Assembly: GCA_910575815.1 (NCBI GenBank)
Contig: CAJTFN010000009.1
Location: 1 to 64,000, forward strand
Direction of reading: 5' to 3'
DNA length: 64,000 bases
Source: Oscillospiraceae bacterium
Lineage (GTDB): Bacteria; Bacillota; Clostridia; Oscillospirales; Oscillospiraceae
The notes under the pieces: model-generated
Seen by the model: the letters and a program-made list of their open reading frames with translations, nothing else
Databases searched by the model: none
Told to the model about the DNA's origin: nothing
Part shown: in pieces, positions 56,452 through 64,000 of the stretch
How the letters are laid out: every line of letters starts with the position of its first letter
Numbering within the stretch: position 1 is the first letter of the stretch
Position numbers and translations under genes: made by a program

Positions 56452-57176
56452 CCCGCCAGGGGTTTATGGACCGGGTGCTTCTCTCTCTGACCAGGCTGAC
56501 GGCGGAGGAGCGGGAAAACGTCCGGCAGGAGCTGGAGGAGCATATAGAGGACCGGATGGAGGTCATGCTGGAGATGGGCTGGAAGCCGGAGCTGGCGGAG
56601 GAGCGGTGCCTGGAGGCCATGGGGGACCCTGTGGAGATCGGCCGGGAGATGGCGAAGCAGTACCGGGGCCGGGGCTGGCTGTGGCTGGGCCGGGCGGCGG
56701 TGCTGCTGACCGTGGTGCTGTGTATCCAGGCTTTGCTGGGGGTTGGCATCTTGTTCAACGCCTGGGACAGCCTGGAGGCCCGGGTGAATCCCCAAATGGG
56801 CTCCCGGCTGGACTGGACGGAGAGCTCGGGGCAAGTGGATTTGCGGATGCCCATGGGGAACGACGTGCTGCGGGTGTTCCGGGTGTCCGTGGGCAAACGG
56901 GAGGAACGGCGAGTGGCGGAGATCGCCATGTGCGCCTATGACCGCTGGCCCTTCGGCATCGTGGCCTATGACTGGCAGAGGTATGTGGAAATAAACCCGC
57001 CGGATGCCGAGGCTCCCTATCGCAGCAGCAACGGCAGAGGGAGCTGCGGCGCGGAATACGTGCAGACCTATGTGGAGCTGGAGCCCGGGGCCCGGAGCCT
57101 CGTCATGGCCTATGAGCGCTTCGGCGAGTCCCAGAGGCTGGAAATTCCGCTGCCGGAAGGAGGCGAAGCACCATGA
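56448..57176 (+). CDS. DUF1700-like membrane protein
   Basis: A 242-residue protein overlapping the PadR stop by 4 bases. Residues 1-70 match the DUF1700/permease-prefix helical domain (FMDRVLLSLTRLTAEERENV then RQELEEHIEDRMEVMLEMGW). One membrane helix (LGRAAVLLTVVLCIQALLGV) is followed by an extracellular beta domain. It probably works with the PadR regulator in envelope sensing; this comes from the common gene pairing. Confidence 0.75.
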   Translation: MTRQGFMDRVLLSLTRLTAEERENVRQELEEHIEDRMEVMLEMGWKPELAEERCLEAMGDPVEIGREMAKQYRGRGWLWLGRAAVLLTVVLCIQALLGVGILFNAWDSLEARVNPQMGSRLDWTESSGQVDLRMPMGNDVLRVFRVSVGKREERRVAEIAMCAYDRWPFGIVAYDWQRYVEINPPDAEAPYRSSNGRGSCGAEYVQTYVELEPGARSLVMAYERFGESQRLEIPLPEGGEAP

Positions 57177-57847
57177 AGCAGACAAAGCGGCAGGTGCTGC
57201 CCTCCCGAAGACGGAGGACCCTCCGGCGGCTCCTCATCGCGGCGGCGGCGCTGTGTCTGGTAAACCGGATTTTCCTGATTGGCCTTCTGTTTCCCATTCA
57301 GGCCATTCGCCAGAACGAGGAGCGGACGGGCACAGGACGAACCACCGTGATTTGCCGGGACTGGGCCCCGGAGCTCCAATGGAGCCGGCTGACCTACCTG
57401 ATGGGGAACGAACATGTGACCTTCCTCACCGGGACCTATCTGTCCTACCTGGGCTGGCTGGGAGATTCCGGCGCGGTGCTGGACTGCTCTGAGGAGGCGG
57501 CCCTCCACTGCGGCCTCTGGTCCATAAATCAGGGGGACGGGAAGGTGTTGTACGTCTTCGGGAGAATCGACGACCCCGCCATTGTCCGGCTGAAAATCCA
57601 GGGGCGCCAGACCGTTTTCAGCGAGGAACAAACGGACCAGGTAGCCGAAGAGACATACCAGGAGTGGACCTTGGAGCAAGAGAAGTGGATGGAGAAGGAC
57701 GGGCGGCGATACTTCCTGATGAAGACGGTCTCTTATGAGAAGAGCAGTTGGAGCGGCCAGGACTTTTCCGTGACAGGATATAACAAATATGATGAAATGG
57801 TGGCGGAGGAGAAGATCGAGGAGGGGGCGTTCACCTCGTTTGTATAA
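57173..57847 (+). CDS. Membrane-anchored protein of unknown function, 224 residues
   Basis: A 224-residue protein overlapping the previous stop by 4 bases. A very basic head (KRQVLPSRRRRTLRRLLI) and one hydrophobic helix (LLIAAAALCLVNRIFLIGL) precede an outside domain rich in W, Y and E (LKIQGRQTVFSEEQTDQVAE). No family is recognised. It is the last gene of the PadR operon. Confidence 0.65.
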   Translation: MKQTKRQVLPSRRRRTLRRLLIAAAALCLVNRIFLIGLLFPIQAIRQNEERTGTGRTTVICRDWAPELQWSRLTYLMGNEHVTFLTGTYLSYLGWLGDSGAVLDCSEEAALHCGLWSINQGDGKVLYVFGRIDDPAIVRLKIQGRQTVFSEEQTDQVAEETYQEWTLEQEKWMEKDGRRYFLMKTVSYEKSSWSGQDFSVTGYNKYDEMVAEEKIEEGAFTSFV

Positions 57848-57850
57848 GAG

Positions 57851-57887
57851 AACCGGGCCGGAAGAGAACACCTCCCGGCCCGGTTTT
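57851..57887 (+). terminator. Terminator of the PadR operon
   Basis: AACCGGGCCGG (57851-57861) and CCGGCCCGGTT (57875-57885) form a perfect stem, followed by TT after the stem's own Ts. Confidence 0.8.
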
Positions 57888-58023
57888 GCCCTGTTGTCCA
57901 TCGCCCCCGTAAGGAAACCCCAAAATTCCCGCACACTTCGTCGCCGTCGCTCCGGCCTGGTTTATCACCGGACTGCCGAAGCGTGATAAAGCTTTTTTGG
58001 AAACTTTTTTCTCGAAAAAAGTA

Positions 58024-59697
58024 TCAGAAGAGCCCCGTGATCTTGCCGTTATCGTCTACGTCGATCTTCTCGGCGGCGGGAATCTTCGGCAGGCCGGGCA
58101 TGGTCATGATGTCCCCTGTGAGGGCCACCAGGAAGCCCGCCCCGGCGCTGACCTTCAAATTCCGTACGGTGATCGTAAAGCCCTTTGGCGCTCCCAGCAG
58201 AGCCGGATCGTCGGAGAAGCTGTACTGGGTTTTCGCCATGCAGACCGGGAGCTTGTCGAAGCCCAAAGCCTCCAGCTCCGCCAGCTGCTTTTTGGCGGCG
58301 GGGGTCAGGACGGCTCCGTCGGCGTGGTAAACTTTTTTCGCGATGGCGTTGATCTTGTCCTCAATGCCGTCCTCCGCGTCGTAGGCAAAACGGAAGCTGC
58401 CCGGCTCCTTGCAGAGACGGAGCACCTCCTCCGCCAGAGCCACGCCGCCTTCGCCGCCCTTGGCCCAGACCTCGCTGAGCGCCACGTTCACCCCCAGCTC
58501 CCGGCACTTGTCCTCCACAAGCTTCAACTCGGCGGTGGTGTCCGTGGGGAAGGCGTTGATGGCCACCACACAGGGCAGACCATAGACATTCTTGATGTTG
58601 TCCACGTGTTGAAGCAAGTTGGGCAGTCCCCGCTCCAGGGCCTCCAGATTCTCGTCGTTCAAGGCCGCCTTGGGGACGCCGCCGTGGTTTTTCAGCGCCC
58701 GGACCGTGGCCACCACGACTACGGCACTGGGCGTCAAGCCCGCCAGACGGCATTTGATGTCCAGGAACTTCTCCGCCCCCAGGTCCGCGCCGAAGCCCGC
58801 CTCCGTGACGGCGTAATCCGCCAGCTTCATGGCGAGCCTCGTCGCCATGACGGAGTTGCAGCCGTGGGCGATGTTGGCGAAGGGCCCGCCGTGAATGAAC
58901 GCGGGGGTGCCCTCCAGGGTCTGTACCAGATTGGGCTTTAGGGCATCCTTCAGCAGGGCCGCCATGGCCCCCTCCGCTTTCAGATCGTGAGCGGTGACGG
59001 GTTTGCCCTCATAGGTGTAGCCCACCACCATCCGGCCCAGACGGGCCTTCAGATCCGAAATGCCGCTGGAGAGGCAGAGAACCGCCATGATCTCGCTGGC
59101 CACGGTGATGTCGAAGCCATCCTCCCGGGGAACGCCCTGCATCCGCCCCCCCAGGCCGTCCACGATGTTCCGGAGCTGACGGTCGTTCATGTCCACGCAG
59201 CGTTTCCAGGTGATCCTCTTTCCGTCGATGCCCAGGGCGTTCCCCTGCTGAATGTGGTTGTCCAGCATGGCCGCGCAGAGGTTGTTGGCCGCGCCGATGG
59301 CGTGGAAGTCCCCGGTAAAGTGGAGGTTGATGTCCTCCATGGGCACGACCTGGGCATAACCGCCTCCGGCCGCGCCGCCCTTCACGCCGAAGACGGGACC
59401 AAGAGAGGGCTCCCGCAGGGCAACCAGCGTCTTTTTTCCCAGGCGGCGGAGGGCGTCGGCCAGGCCCACGGTGGTGGTGGTTTTGCCCTCCCCGGCGGGG
59501 GTGGGGTTGATGGCGGTGACGAGAATCAATTTTCCCTCTCCCCGGCCGCTCTCCCGGAGGAGACGGGGGTCCACCTTGGCCTTGTAATTGCCGTAGAGCT
59601 CCAGGTATTGGGAATCCACCCCTGCGGCGGCGGCGATCTCCGCGATGGGACGCATCGCGCAGGACTGGGCAATCTCGATGTCGGATGGAATGTGCAT
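58024..59697 (-). CDS. fhs: Formate--tetrahydrofolate ligase
   Basis: A 557-residue protein from ATG 59697 after AAAGGAGG. The ATP loop is [11 protein letters not shown] (66-76), with [20 protein letters not shown] and FTGDFHAI as FTHFS signatures. It makes 10-formyl-THF from formate, THF and ATP. It is a key one-carbon enzyme of acetogens and purine metabolism. No other Wood-Ljungdahl gene is adjacent. The frame upstream of ATG 59697 has no ribosome site and is not used. Confidence 0.97.
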   Translation of the reverse strand: MHIPSDIEIAQSCAMRPIAEIAAAAGVDSQYLELYGNYKAKVDPRLLRESGRGEGKLILVTAINPTPAGEGKTTTTVGLADALRRLGKKTLVALREPSLGPVFGVKGGAAGGGYAQVVPMEDINLHFTGDFHAIGAANNLCAAMLDNHIQQGNALGIDGKRITWKRCVDMNDRQLRNIVDGLGGRMQGVPREDGFDITVASEIMAVLCLSSGISDLKARLGRMVVGYTYEGKPVTAHDLKAEGAMAALLKDALKPNLVQTLEGTPAFIHGGPFANIAHGCNSVMATRLAMKLADYAVTEAGFGADLGAEKFLDIKCRLAGLTPSAVVVVATVRALKNHGGVPKAALNDENLEALERGLPNLLQHVDNIKNVYGLPCVVAINAFPTDTTAELKLVEDKCRELGVNVALSEVWAKGGEGGVALAEEVLRLCKEPGSFRFAYDAEDGIEDKINAIAKKVYHADGAVLTPAAKKQLAELEALGFDKLPVCMAKTQYSFSDDPALLGAPKGFTITVRNLKVSAGAGFLVALTGDIMTMPGLPKIPAAEKIDVDDNGKITGLF

Positions 59698-60018
59698 GGC
59701 GGGGCCCTCCTTTGTGAAATGAAAAGGTATGACTTCTGTTTGGCAACTTGATGATATCACACTCCGAGGAGAAAGGGAAGTGGAAGTTTTCACAAGGAAA
59801 AGGGCCTTGTGTTCCTCCGGATTCTATGTTATGGTATCCATAAAAGCACCGCGAAGGGCAGAGCGACTGGGCGCGCCCTCCGAAAAGAGACGGGGCGGAA
59901 CGCGGCAGCACATCGGGGCCGCTCCCCGGCGGCTCCAATGACCGCACATAACCAAGCCCGGGAGGAACGCATATCATTTGAATAGGTTGGAATATATCAG
60001 GATAAGGGAGGGTGCGTC
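59698..60018. other. Intergenic region between divergent fhs and the next gene
   Basis: These 321 bases separate fhs (leftward) from the 167-residue gene (rightward). I see no gene or clear repeat. A weak promoter-like pair (TTGTGT, 17-base spacer, TATGGT) lies near 59810-59840 on the plus strand. Confidence 0.4.
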
Positions 60019-60522
60019 ATGGAACTCAGCGTGAACAGCCGGCAGCGAAGGGCTGCGCAGATTGGAAGGAATACACCTCAGACAGAGACAAAGCCCGCCG
60101 CCCCGGGAGGGGGAACCGCTGGCCGGAGCGCCAAGACCGACAAGACGTCCTGGTCCCAGACGGCCTTGTCCTTTCTCCAGGAGGTCAACCGCCAGGACCT
60201 GGAGAAACAGCGGAAGCTGCTGGAGGCCAAGCAGCGGAAAAACGGGGAGCTGGATTTTCTGAGCAAGTCCCTGAAAACCATGGAAAAGTGCCGGAAGATC
60301 GCCTCTCGCATTATGAAGGGGGACAAAGTGCCGCCCCAGGATGAGCGGTATTTGAAGGACAACGACCCGGACGGCTATAAGCTGGCTTTGGTGAGCCGGA
60401 AGCCCAAGAAGAATCCCAAGGAGTGGGAATCCGTTCTGGATGAAGAGGACCGGATGGGCGGTTCCGAATCCCGCGGCGAGACGGCAACGGCTGCGGAGCC
60501 CGGCGGAGAGGGGATGGAGTGA
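60019..60522 (+). CDS. Conserved hypothetical protein, 167 residues
   Basis: A 167-residue protein after GGGAGGG. It is mostly hydrophilic, with helical segments (FLQEVNRQDLEKQRKLLEAK, KSLKTMEKCRKIASRIMKGD) and a disordered, acidic tail (GGSESRGETATAAEPGGEG). The DPDGYKLALVSRKPKKNPKE core is similar to proteins I associate with Clostridia genomes that have no known role. It stands alone. Confidence 0.6.
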   Translation: MELSVNSRQRRAAQIGRNTPQTETKPAAPGGGTAGRSAKTDKTSWSQTALSFLQEVNRQDLEKQRKLLEAKQRKNGELDFLSKSLKTMEKCRKIASRIMKGDKVPPQDERYLKDNDPDGYKLALVSRKPKKNPKEWESVLDEEDRMGGSESRGETATAAEPGGEGME

Positions 60523-60564
60523 GCCGGAAGGCCCGTCCTCCCTTCGGCGCCGGAAGCCTGAACA

Positions 60565-60607
60565 CAAAAAATACCAAGGCGGCGGGGATTACTTCCCCGC
60601 CGCCTTG
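60565..60607. terminator. Terminator between the hypothetical gene and the histidine kinase
   Basis: CAAGGCGGCGGGGA (60575-60588) and TCCCCGCCGCCTTG (60594-60607) form a perfect 14-base stem. On the minus strand it is followed by GTATTTTTT; on the plus strand by TGTGTC. It mainly terminates the kinase operon. Confidence 0.88.
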
Positions 60608-60613
60608 TGTGTC

Positions 60614-63184
60614 TCAATGGAATTCGCTGAGGCGCTCGCTGATGAACTTTTCCAACAATCGGGAGACCTCCCGAATGTCGATGGGCTTGGCCACGTGGGC
60701 GTTCATGCCGCAGTCCAGACACCTCCGGATGTCCTCGGAGAAGGCGTCGGCGGTCATGGCGATGATGGGGATGTTCGAATCGGGCCGGGTGAGCTTGCGG
60801 ATGGCGGCGGTGGCCTCATAGCCCGTCATAACCGGCATCCGAAGGTCCATCAGAATGGCGTCGTAAAAGCCCACGGGGGAGTTTTCGAACTTGTCCACGC
60901 AAATGCGCCCGTTTTCCGCCCACTCCAGCTCCATGCCCAAATCGGAGAGGAGCTCGTTGGCGATCTCCCAGTTCAGGTCGTTGTCCTCCGCCAACAGGAT
61001 GTGGCGTCCGGTGAAGTCGCCCAGGGAGTCCTCATGGGAGGGCTCCTGAGCGCTGCCGGAGGCGTCCACAAAGGGCCTCAGCCCGTAGAAGAGAGTGGAG
61101 CGGAAGAGGGGCTTGGAGATGAAGCCGGTGATGCCTGCCTCCTTGGCCTCCGCTTCAATTTCGCTCCAGTCGTAGGCGGAGATGAGAAGAATGGGGGTCT
61201 CGCTGCCGTAGCGGCGGCGGATTTCCTTGGCGGCGGAGATACCGTCGATGTCCGGGAGCTTCCAGTCCAGAAGGATGATGTGGTAGTTGTCCCGAATGGA
61301 CACCCGGTGATCGAGCATCTCCATGGCGCGCTCCGCGTTCAGGGCCCAGTCGGCCCGGACGCCGATGGACTTCAGGGAGGTCACGGTGCTTTCGCAGAGC
61401 TGCTGGTCATCGTCCACCACTAAAATGTTCCACTCGGGGAGGAGCATGTCCTCCTCGGGAGTCTCGGCCCGCTGGAGATCCAGGGTCACGTGGAACTCGC
61501 TGCCCTTGCCCAGCTCGCTCTCCACCTCGATGGTGCCGCCCATGGTGTCCACGATATACTTGGTGATGGCCATGCCCAGGCCGGAGCCCTCGGTCCGGCG
61601 GACCCGGGCGCTGTCCTCCCGGACAAAGGACTCGAAGATTTTCGCCTTGAACTCCGGCGTCATGCCGATGCCGGTATCCGTGACGACAATGTGGGTGCGG
61701 ACGTAGTCCTCTCCCTTGGGAGAGCTCTCCTCGTAAAGGGCCAGCTGAATCTGGCCCTCCTCCGGGGTGAACTTCAACGCGTTGCCCAGAATGTTGATGA
61801 GGACCTGATTCAGGCGTACGCTGTCGCAGCAGACGTTTTCCGTGGTGATGTCGTGGATGAACACGTCGAAGTGCTGGCGCTTGGAGCGGACCTGGGGCTG
61901 AACGATGCTGACGATGCTGTCCATCACCTCCCGCAGGGAGACCTGATCCATGTTCAGCGTCAGCTTGCCGCTCTCAATCTTGCTCATGTCCAGAACGTCG
62001 TTGATGAGGCCCAGGAGGTGGCGGCTGGAGAGGGTGATCTTTTTCAGGCAGTTTTGAACCTGCTGCTTGTCGTCGATGTTGGCGGTGGCAATGGCCGTCA
62101 TACCCACGATGGCGTTCATGGGGGTCCGGATATCGTGGCTCATGTTGGAGAGGAATTCGCTCTTGGCCGTATTGGCGTGGACGGCCTCTTTCCGGGCGGC
62201 CTCCAGCTCCACCATCTGACGGCGGAGGAGCTTGAAGTATTGCAGGAACACCAGCAGCAGGGAGGCCAGCACCACGGCGCAGCCCAGGAAGACCAGGTAG
62301 AGCCAGGTCTGGCTGAGATCGCTGACGGACTGGTCCAGCTCGCCATAGGGCAGCACCGTCACCAGATACCACTCGGAATAGGGGAGCTTGTTGCATTGCA
62401 GGTGCCGCCGCTCCGTGCCGAAGGTGAGAAGGGCAGAGTAGTCCTCGCCGGTGTCCATGGCGGCCTCCAGCTCCCGGACGTACTGCTCTCCGCTCGCCCC
62501 CTGCTCCTCAAAAAGCGCCTGGATGCGCTCAAAGTAGTTCTCCCGGTAGGCGTCGCCGCTGCGGATGACAAAGGTGCCGTCCCGGCGGATAATGTGACAG
62601 TAAACCAGGGTGTTCTCGCTGTATAGAGAGAGGGTGTCTGCGATGTAGCTGGCGGGGAGGCTGGCCACCAGGGCGGTGGAAACCTCGCCGTTGGACATGG
62701 GATACTCAGCGGAGACGCCCAGGAGAATGTCCTTTTCCCCCTGATCGGTGCTGGCCACGGCGACCTTCTTGTCGCCGCTGTTCATGGAGGCCAGGAAGGG
62801 GCCCGGGTCGGCCAGGGAGGGTTCTTCCCCATAGATCATTTCAAACTGGCCGGTGGGGGAGTAAAACGCCAGAGCCACAAAATCCCGGGCCTGGGCGTTG
62901 CGGGCCAGCTCCTCCCGCAGGGCGGAGGGGGTGCCGCTGCCCGACGGGATGCTTCCCACCAGAGAGTCCACCTGGGACAGGCGCAGTTCAATGGTGGTGG
63001 CGAAGTGCTGGGTGACCTTCTCGCCCATGCCGCTCATGTAGGTGGTGCCTACGGCGCTGATGGTGTCGGCGCTCTTCTGGGACATAAAGAAGGCCAGAAA
63101 GGAGAAGATGCATACTGTCAGCAAAAGAACCAGGGCCAGACTGATGGTGAGGAAACGGGTGGCGCTGTTTAGGAGCTTTTTCAT
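60614..63184 (-). CDS. Hybrid sensor histidine kinase with two receiver domains
   Basis: An 856-residue protein. Two membrane helices (about 12-34 and 295-316) flank an extracytoplasmic dCACHE-like sensor (about 40-290). HisKA has H350 in SNMSHDIRTPMNA, followed by the HATPase_c domain (N box ILGNALKF, GSGLGMAI). The first receiver has D640 in LLDWKLPDIDG. The second has D780 in LMDLRMPVMTG and lysine K in AKPID. It fits a phosphorelay with the HPt protein encoded next. The ligand is unknown. Confidence 0.93.
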   Translation of the reverse strand: MKKLLNSATRFLTISLALVLLLTVCIFSFLAFFMSQKSADTISAVGTTYMSGMGEKVTQHFATTIELRLSQVDSLVGSIPSGSGTPSALREELARNAQARDFVALAFYSPTGQFEMIYGEEPSLADPGPFLASMNSGDKKVAVASTDQGEKDILLGVSAEYPMSNGEVSTALVASLPASYIADTLSLYSENTLVYCHIIRRDGTFVIRSGDAYRENYFERIQALFEEQGASGEQYVRELEAAMDTGEDYSALLTFGTERRHLQCNKLPYSEWYLVTVLPYGELDQSVSDLSQTWLYLVFLGCAVVLASLLLVFLQYFKLLRRQMVELEAARKEAVHANTAKSEFLSNMSHDIRTPMNAIVGMTAIATANIDDKQQVQNCLKKITLSSRHLLGLINDVLDMSKIESGKLTLNMDQVSLREVMDSIVSIVQPQVRSKRQHFDVFIHDITTENVCCDSVRLNQVLINILGNALKFTPEEGQIQLALYEESSPKGEDYVRTHIVVTDTGIGMTPEFKAKIFESFVREDSARVRRTEGSGLGMAITKYIVDTMGGTIEVESELGKGSEFHVTLDLQRAETPEEDMLLPEWNILVVDDDQQLCESTVTSLKSIGVRADWALNAERAMEMLDHRVSIRDNYHIILLDWKLPDIDGISAAKEIRRRYGSETPILLISAYDWSEIEAEAKEAGITGFISKPLFRSTLFYGLRPFVDASGSAQEPSHEDSLGDFTGRHILLAEDNDLNWEIANELLSDLGMELEWAENGRICVDKFENSPVGFYDAILMDLRMPVMTGYEATAAIRKLTRPDSNIPIIAMTADAFSEDIRRCLDCGMNAHVAKPIDIREVSRLLEKFISERLSEFH

Positions 63185-63543
63185 CCGGCGCTCTCTTTCT
63201 GGAAGGTCTGGATGGCGGCCACGGTCTGGGCGTAATCCTCCCGCACCTCCTCCGCAAGGACGCCGGACTCCGGCGTGTAGCCGTTTCGCAGGGATTCGCA
63301 GAGGCGGCTGCTGGAGTCCTGAAGCTTGGTAATGCTGAGATTCTGGCAGACGCCCTTGATGGTATGGGCCGCCCGGAAGGCCTCCTCGTAATTTTTCTCC
63401 TCCAGGGAACGGCAGAGAAGGTCATAGCTGCCGTCGTCCAAAAATTTCAGCACAAATTTCTGAACCAGCCGCTCGCTGCGCAGACGGCCGATGGCATCGT
63501 CGTAATTGCCGCTCATGGCGGCGTAACATTCCTGTAACGTCAT
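63181..63543 (-). CDS. HPt-domain phosphotransfer protein
   Basis: A 120-residue protein with the HPt signature RAAHTIKGVCQNLSI (H60). It overlaps the kinase start by 4 bases, so it is made with it. HPt proteins pass phosphate from a hybrid kinase receiver to a response regulator. The GGDEF-type gene upstream is a candidate output. Confidence 0.9.
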   Translation of the reverse strand: MTLQECYAAMSGNYDDAIGRLRSERLVQKFVLKFLDDGSYDLLCRSLEEKNYEEAFRAAHTIKGVCQNLSITKLQDSSSRLCESLRNGYTPESGVLAEEVREDYAQTVAAIQTFQKESAG

Positions 63544-63555
63544 AGGAAGTCCTCC

Positions 63556-64000
63556 TTAATTCTGCTGTTCACTTTCGTCCCCGTCGATGGGGGAGATGGC
63601 GGAAAGGGTTTCCCGCATACTCTCGTCATAGAAGCGGTATTGTCCCCGTCCGCCCCGCTTCACGGTGTACAGGGCCTGATCCGCCGCGTGGAAAAGGTGG
63701 TCGTAATCGCACATGGAGGTGGAAGTCAGGGCCACGCCCATGCTGATGGAGAGGGGGAAGTGCTCAAACTGGCCGCAGAGCGACTGGAAAATCCGAGAGA
63801 TGACGGTTTCCACGTCGTCCTTATACTCCAGGAAGATCAGGAACTCGTCTCCGCCCACCCGGGCGGCGATGTCGCCGCCCCGGATGCACTGGCGAAGCTT
63901 TTCCGCCAGATGGACCAGAACCTGATCGCCAAAGGAGTGGCCGTAGGTGTCGTTGGCGGATTTGAAGTGGTCCAGGTCGAAGATCACCAGAGCGCAGGAG
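63556..64000 (-). CDS. GGDEF-domain protein, 5' end beyond the window
   Basis: Reading right to left, the frame enters from the edge with ...FDLDHFKSANDTYGHSFGDQ, then RVGGDEFLIFLEY (intact GGDEF), LSISMGVALTS and AADQALYTVKRGGRGQYRFY. It is a diguanylate cyclase catalytic domain with an acidic tail (GDESEQQN). It makes cyclic di-GMP. Because it lies upstream of the kinase and HPt genes and on the same strand, the N-terminal part may be a receiver controlled by them. Confidence 0.9.
   Translation of the reverse strand, partial: SCALVIFDLDHFKSANDTYGHSFGDQVLVHLAEKLRQCIRGGDIAARVGGDEFLIFLEYKDDVETVISRIFQSLCGQFEHFPLSISMGVALTSTSMCDYDHLFHAADQALYTVKRGGRGQYRFYDESMRETLSAISPIDGDESEQQN

Overview
The window is a GC-rich chromosome segment from a Clostridia-type Firmicute. 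Gene content suggests a gut Oscillospirales/Oscillospiraceae relative (Flavonifractor, Lawsonibacter or Oscillibacter type). The grounds are strong AGGAGG ribosome sites, TTGACA/TATAAT promoters, lepA, a GGGtGRT protein beside an Fe-S scaffold, formate-THF ligase, a TRAP transporter, and many small Oscillospirales-type conserved proteins. This placement is inferred from protein character; no search was run. No rRNA and no CRISPR array were seen, and one tRNA was found.

Bases 1 to about 8808 are the distal part of a prophage. It starts with the end of a structural gene, then a lysis cassette: XhlA-like protein, holin, and a two-domain glycosidase/M15 endolysin with a good internal start. A small membrane gene interrupted by an in-frame TGA and a sigma-like helix-turn-helix gene follow. 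A minus-strand control operon (ribbon-helix-helix repressor, small proteins, BRO-N antirepressor, membrane protein) reads toward the lysis genes from a promoter embedded in a palindromic operator. Next comes an AT-rich coiled-coil/Mrr-type nuclease gene, probably acquired cargo. The last part is a module of about 3.6 kb: a 34-residue Cys-rich peptide, a papain-like protein, Pro/Gln-rich and Gly/Cys-rich proteins, a jelly-roll-like protein and Arg/Tyr/Gly-rich proteins. Its function is unassigned and it is the best candidate for an undescribed system. The phage stops beside tRNA-Ser(GGA), a plausible attachment site.

Bases 9.4-22 kb hold housekeeping and surface genes. These are an Fe-S scaffold/GGGtGRT/ferredoxin cluster with a LacI-type operator, lepA, a surface acyltransferase (MBOAT plus SGNH) operon, an XRE regulator, a HAD hydrolase, and a ferredoxin divergent from a FabG-like reductase. 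The 5' end of lepA is repeated in tandem with a 242-bp period.

Bases 21.4-29 kb hold a small conserved protein, a GntR/ABC transporter/amidase operon with its operator, a decaying XRE/membrane-protein pair, and serC-serA for serine synthesis. Bases 29.3-34.3 kb are a TRAP transporter locus: FCD-type GntR regulator, DctQ, DctM, DctP and a 3-hydroxyacyl-CoA-dehydrogenase-family enzyme. cysK, an MFS transporter, an SLH/serine-hydrolase fusion, a CarD regulator, an XRE/membrane-protein pair, a NUDIX hydrolase and a lipid kinase follow. The lipid kinase is divergent from an AI-2E-family permease, and both seem to share one palindromic -35 box.

Bases 45-51 kb are a complete dipeptide/oligopeptide ABC operon ending in a DUF3810 membrane metalloprotease-like gene. 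The rest holds a lipoprotein, a radical-SAM activase-like gene with thymidine kinase, three tandem zinc-ribbon paralogues, mutY, a PadR-controlled membrane operon, fhs, and a phosphorelay (hybrid histidine kinase, HPt protein, GGDEF protein) that runs off the right edge.

Intergenic DNA is rich in hairpins: terminators, attenuator-like leaders, a MITE-like element and dense hairpin arrays.
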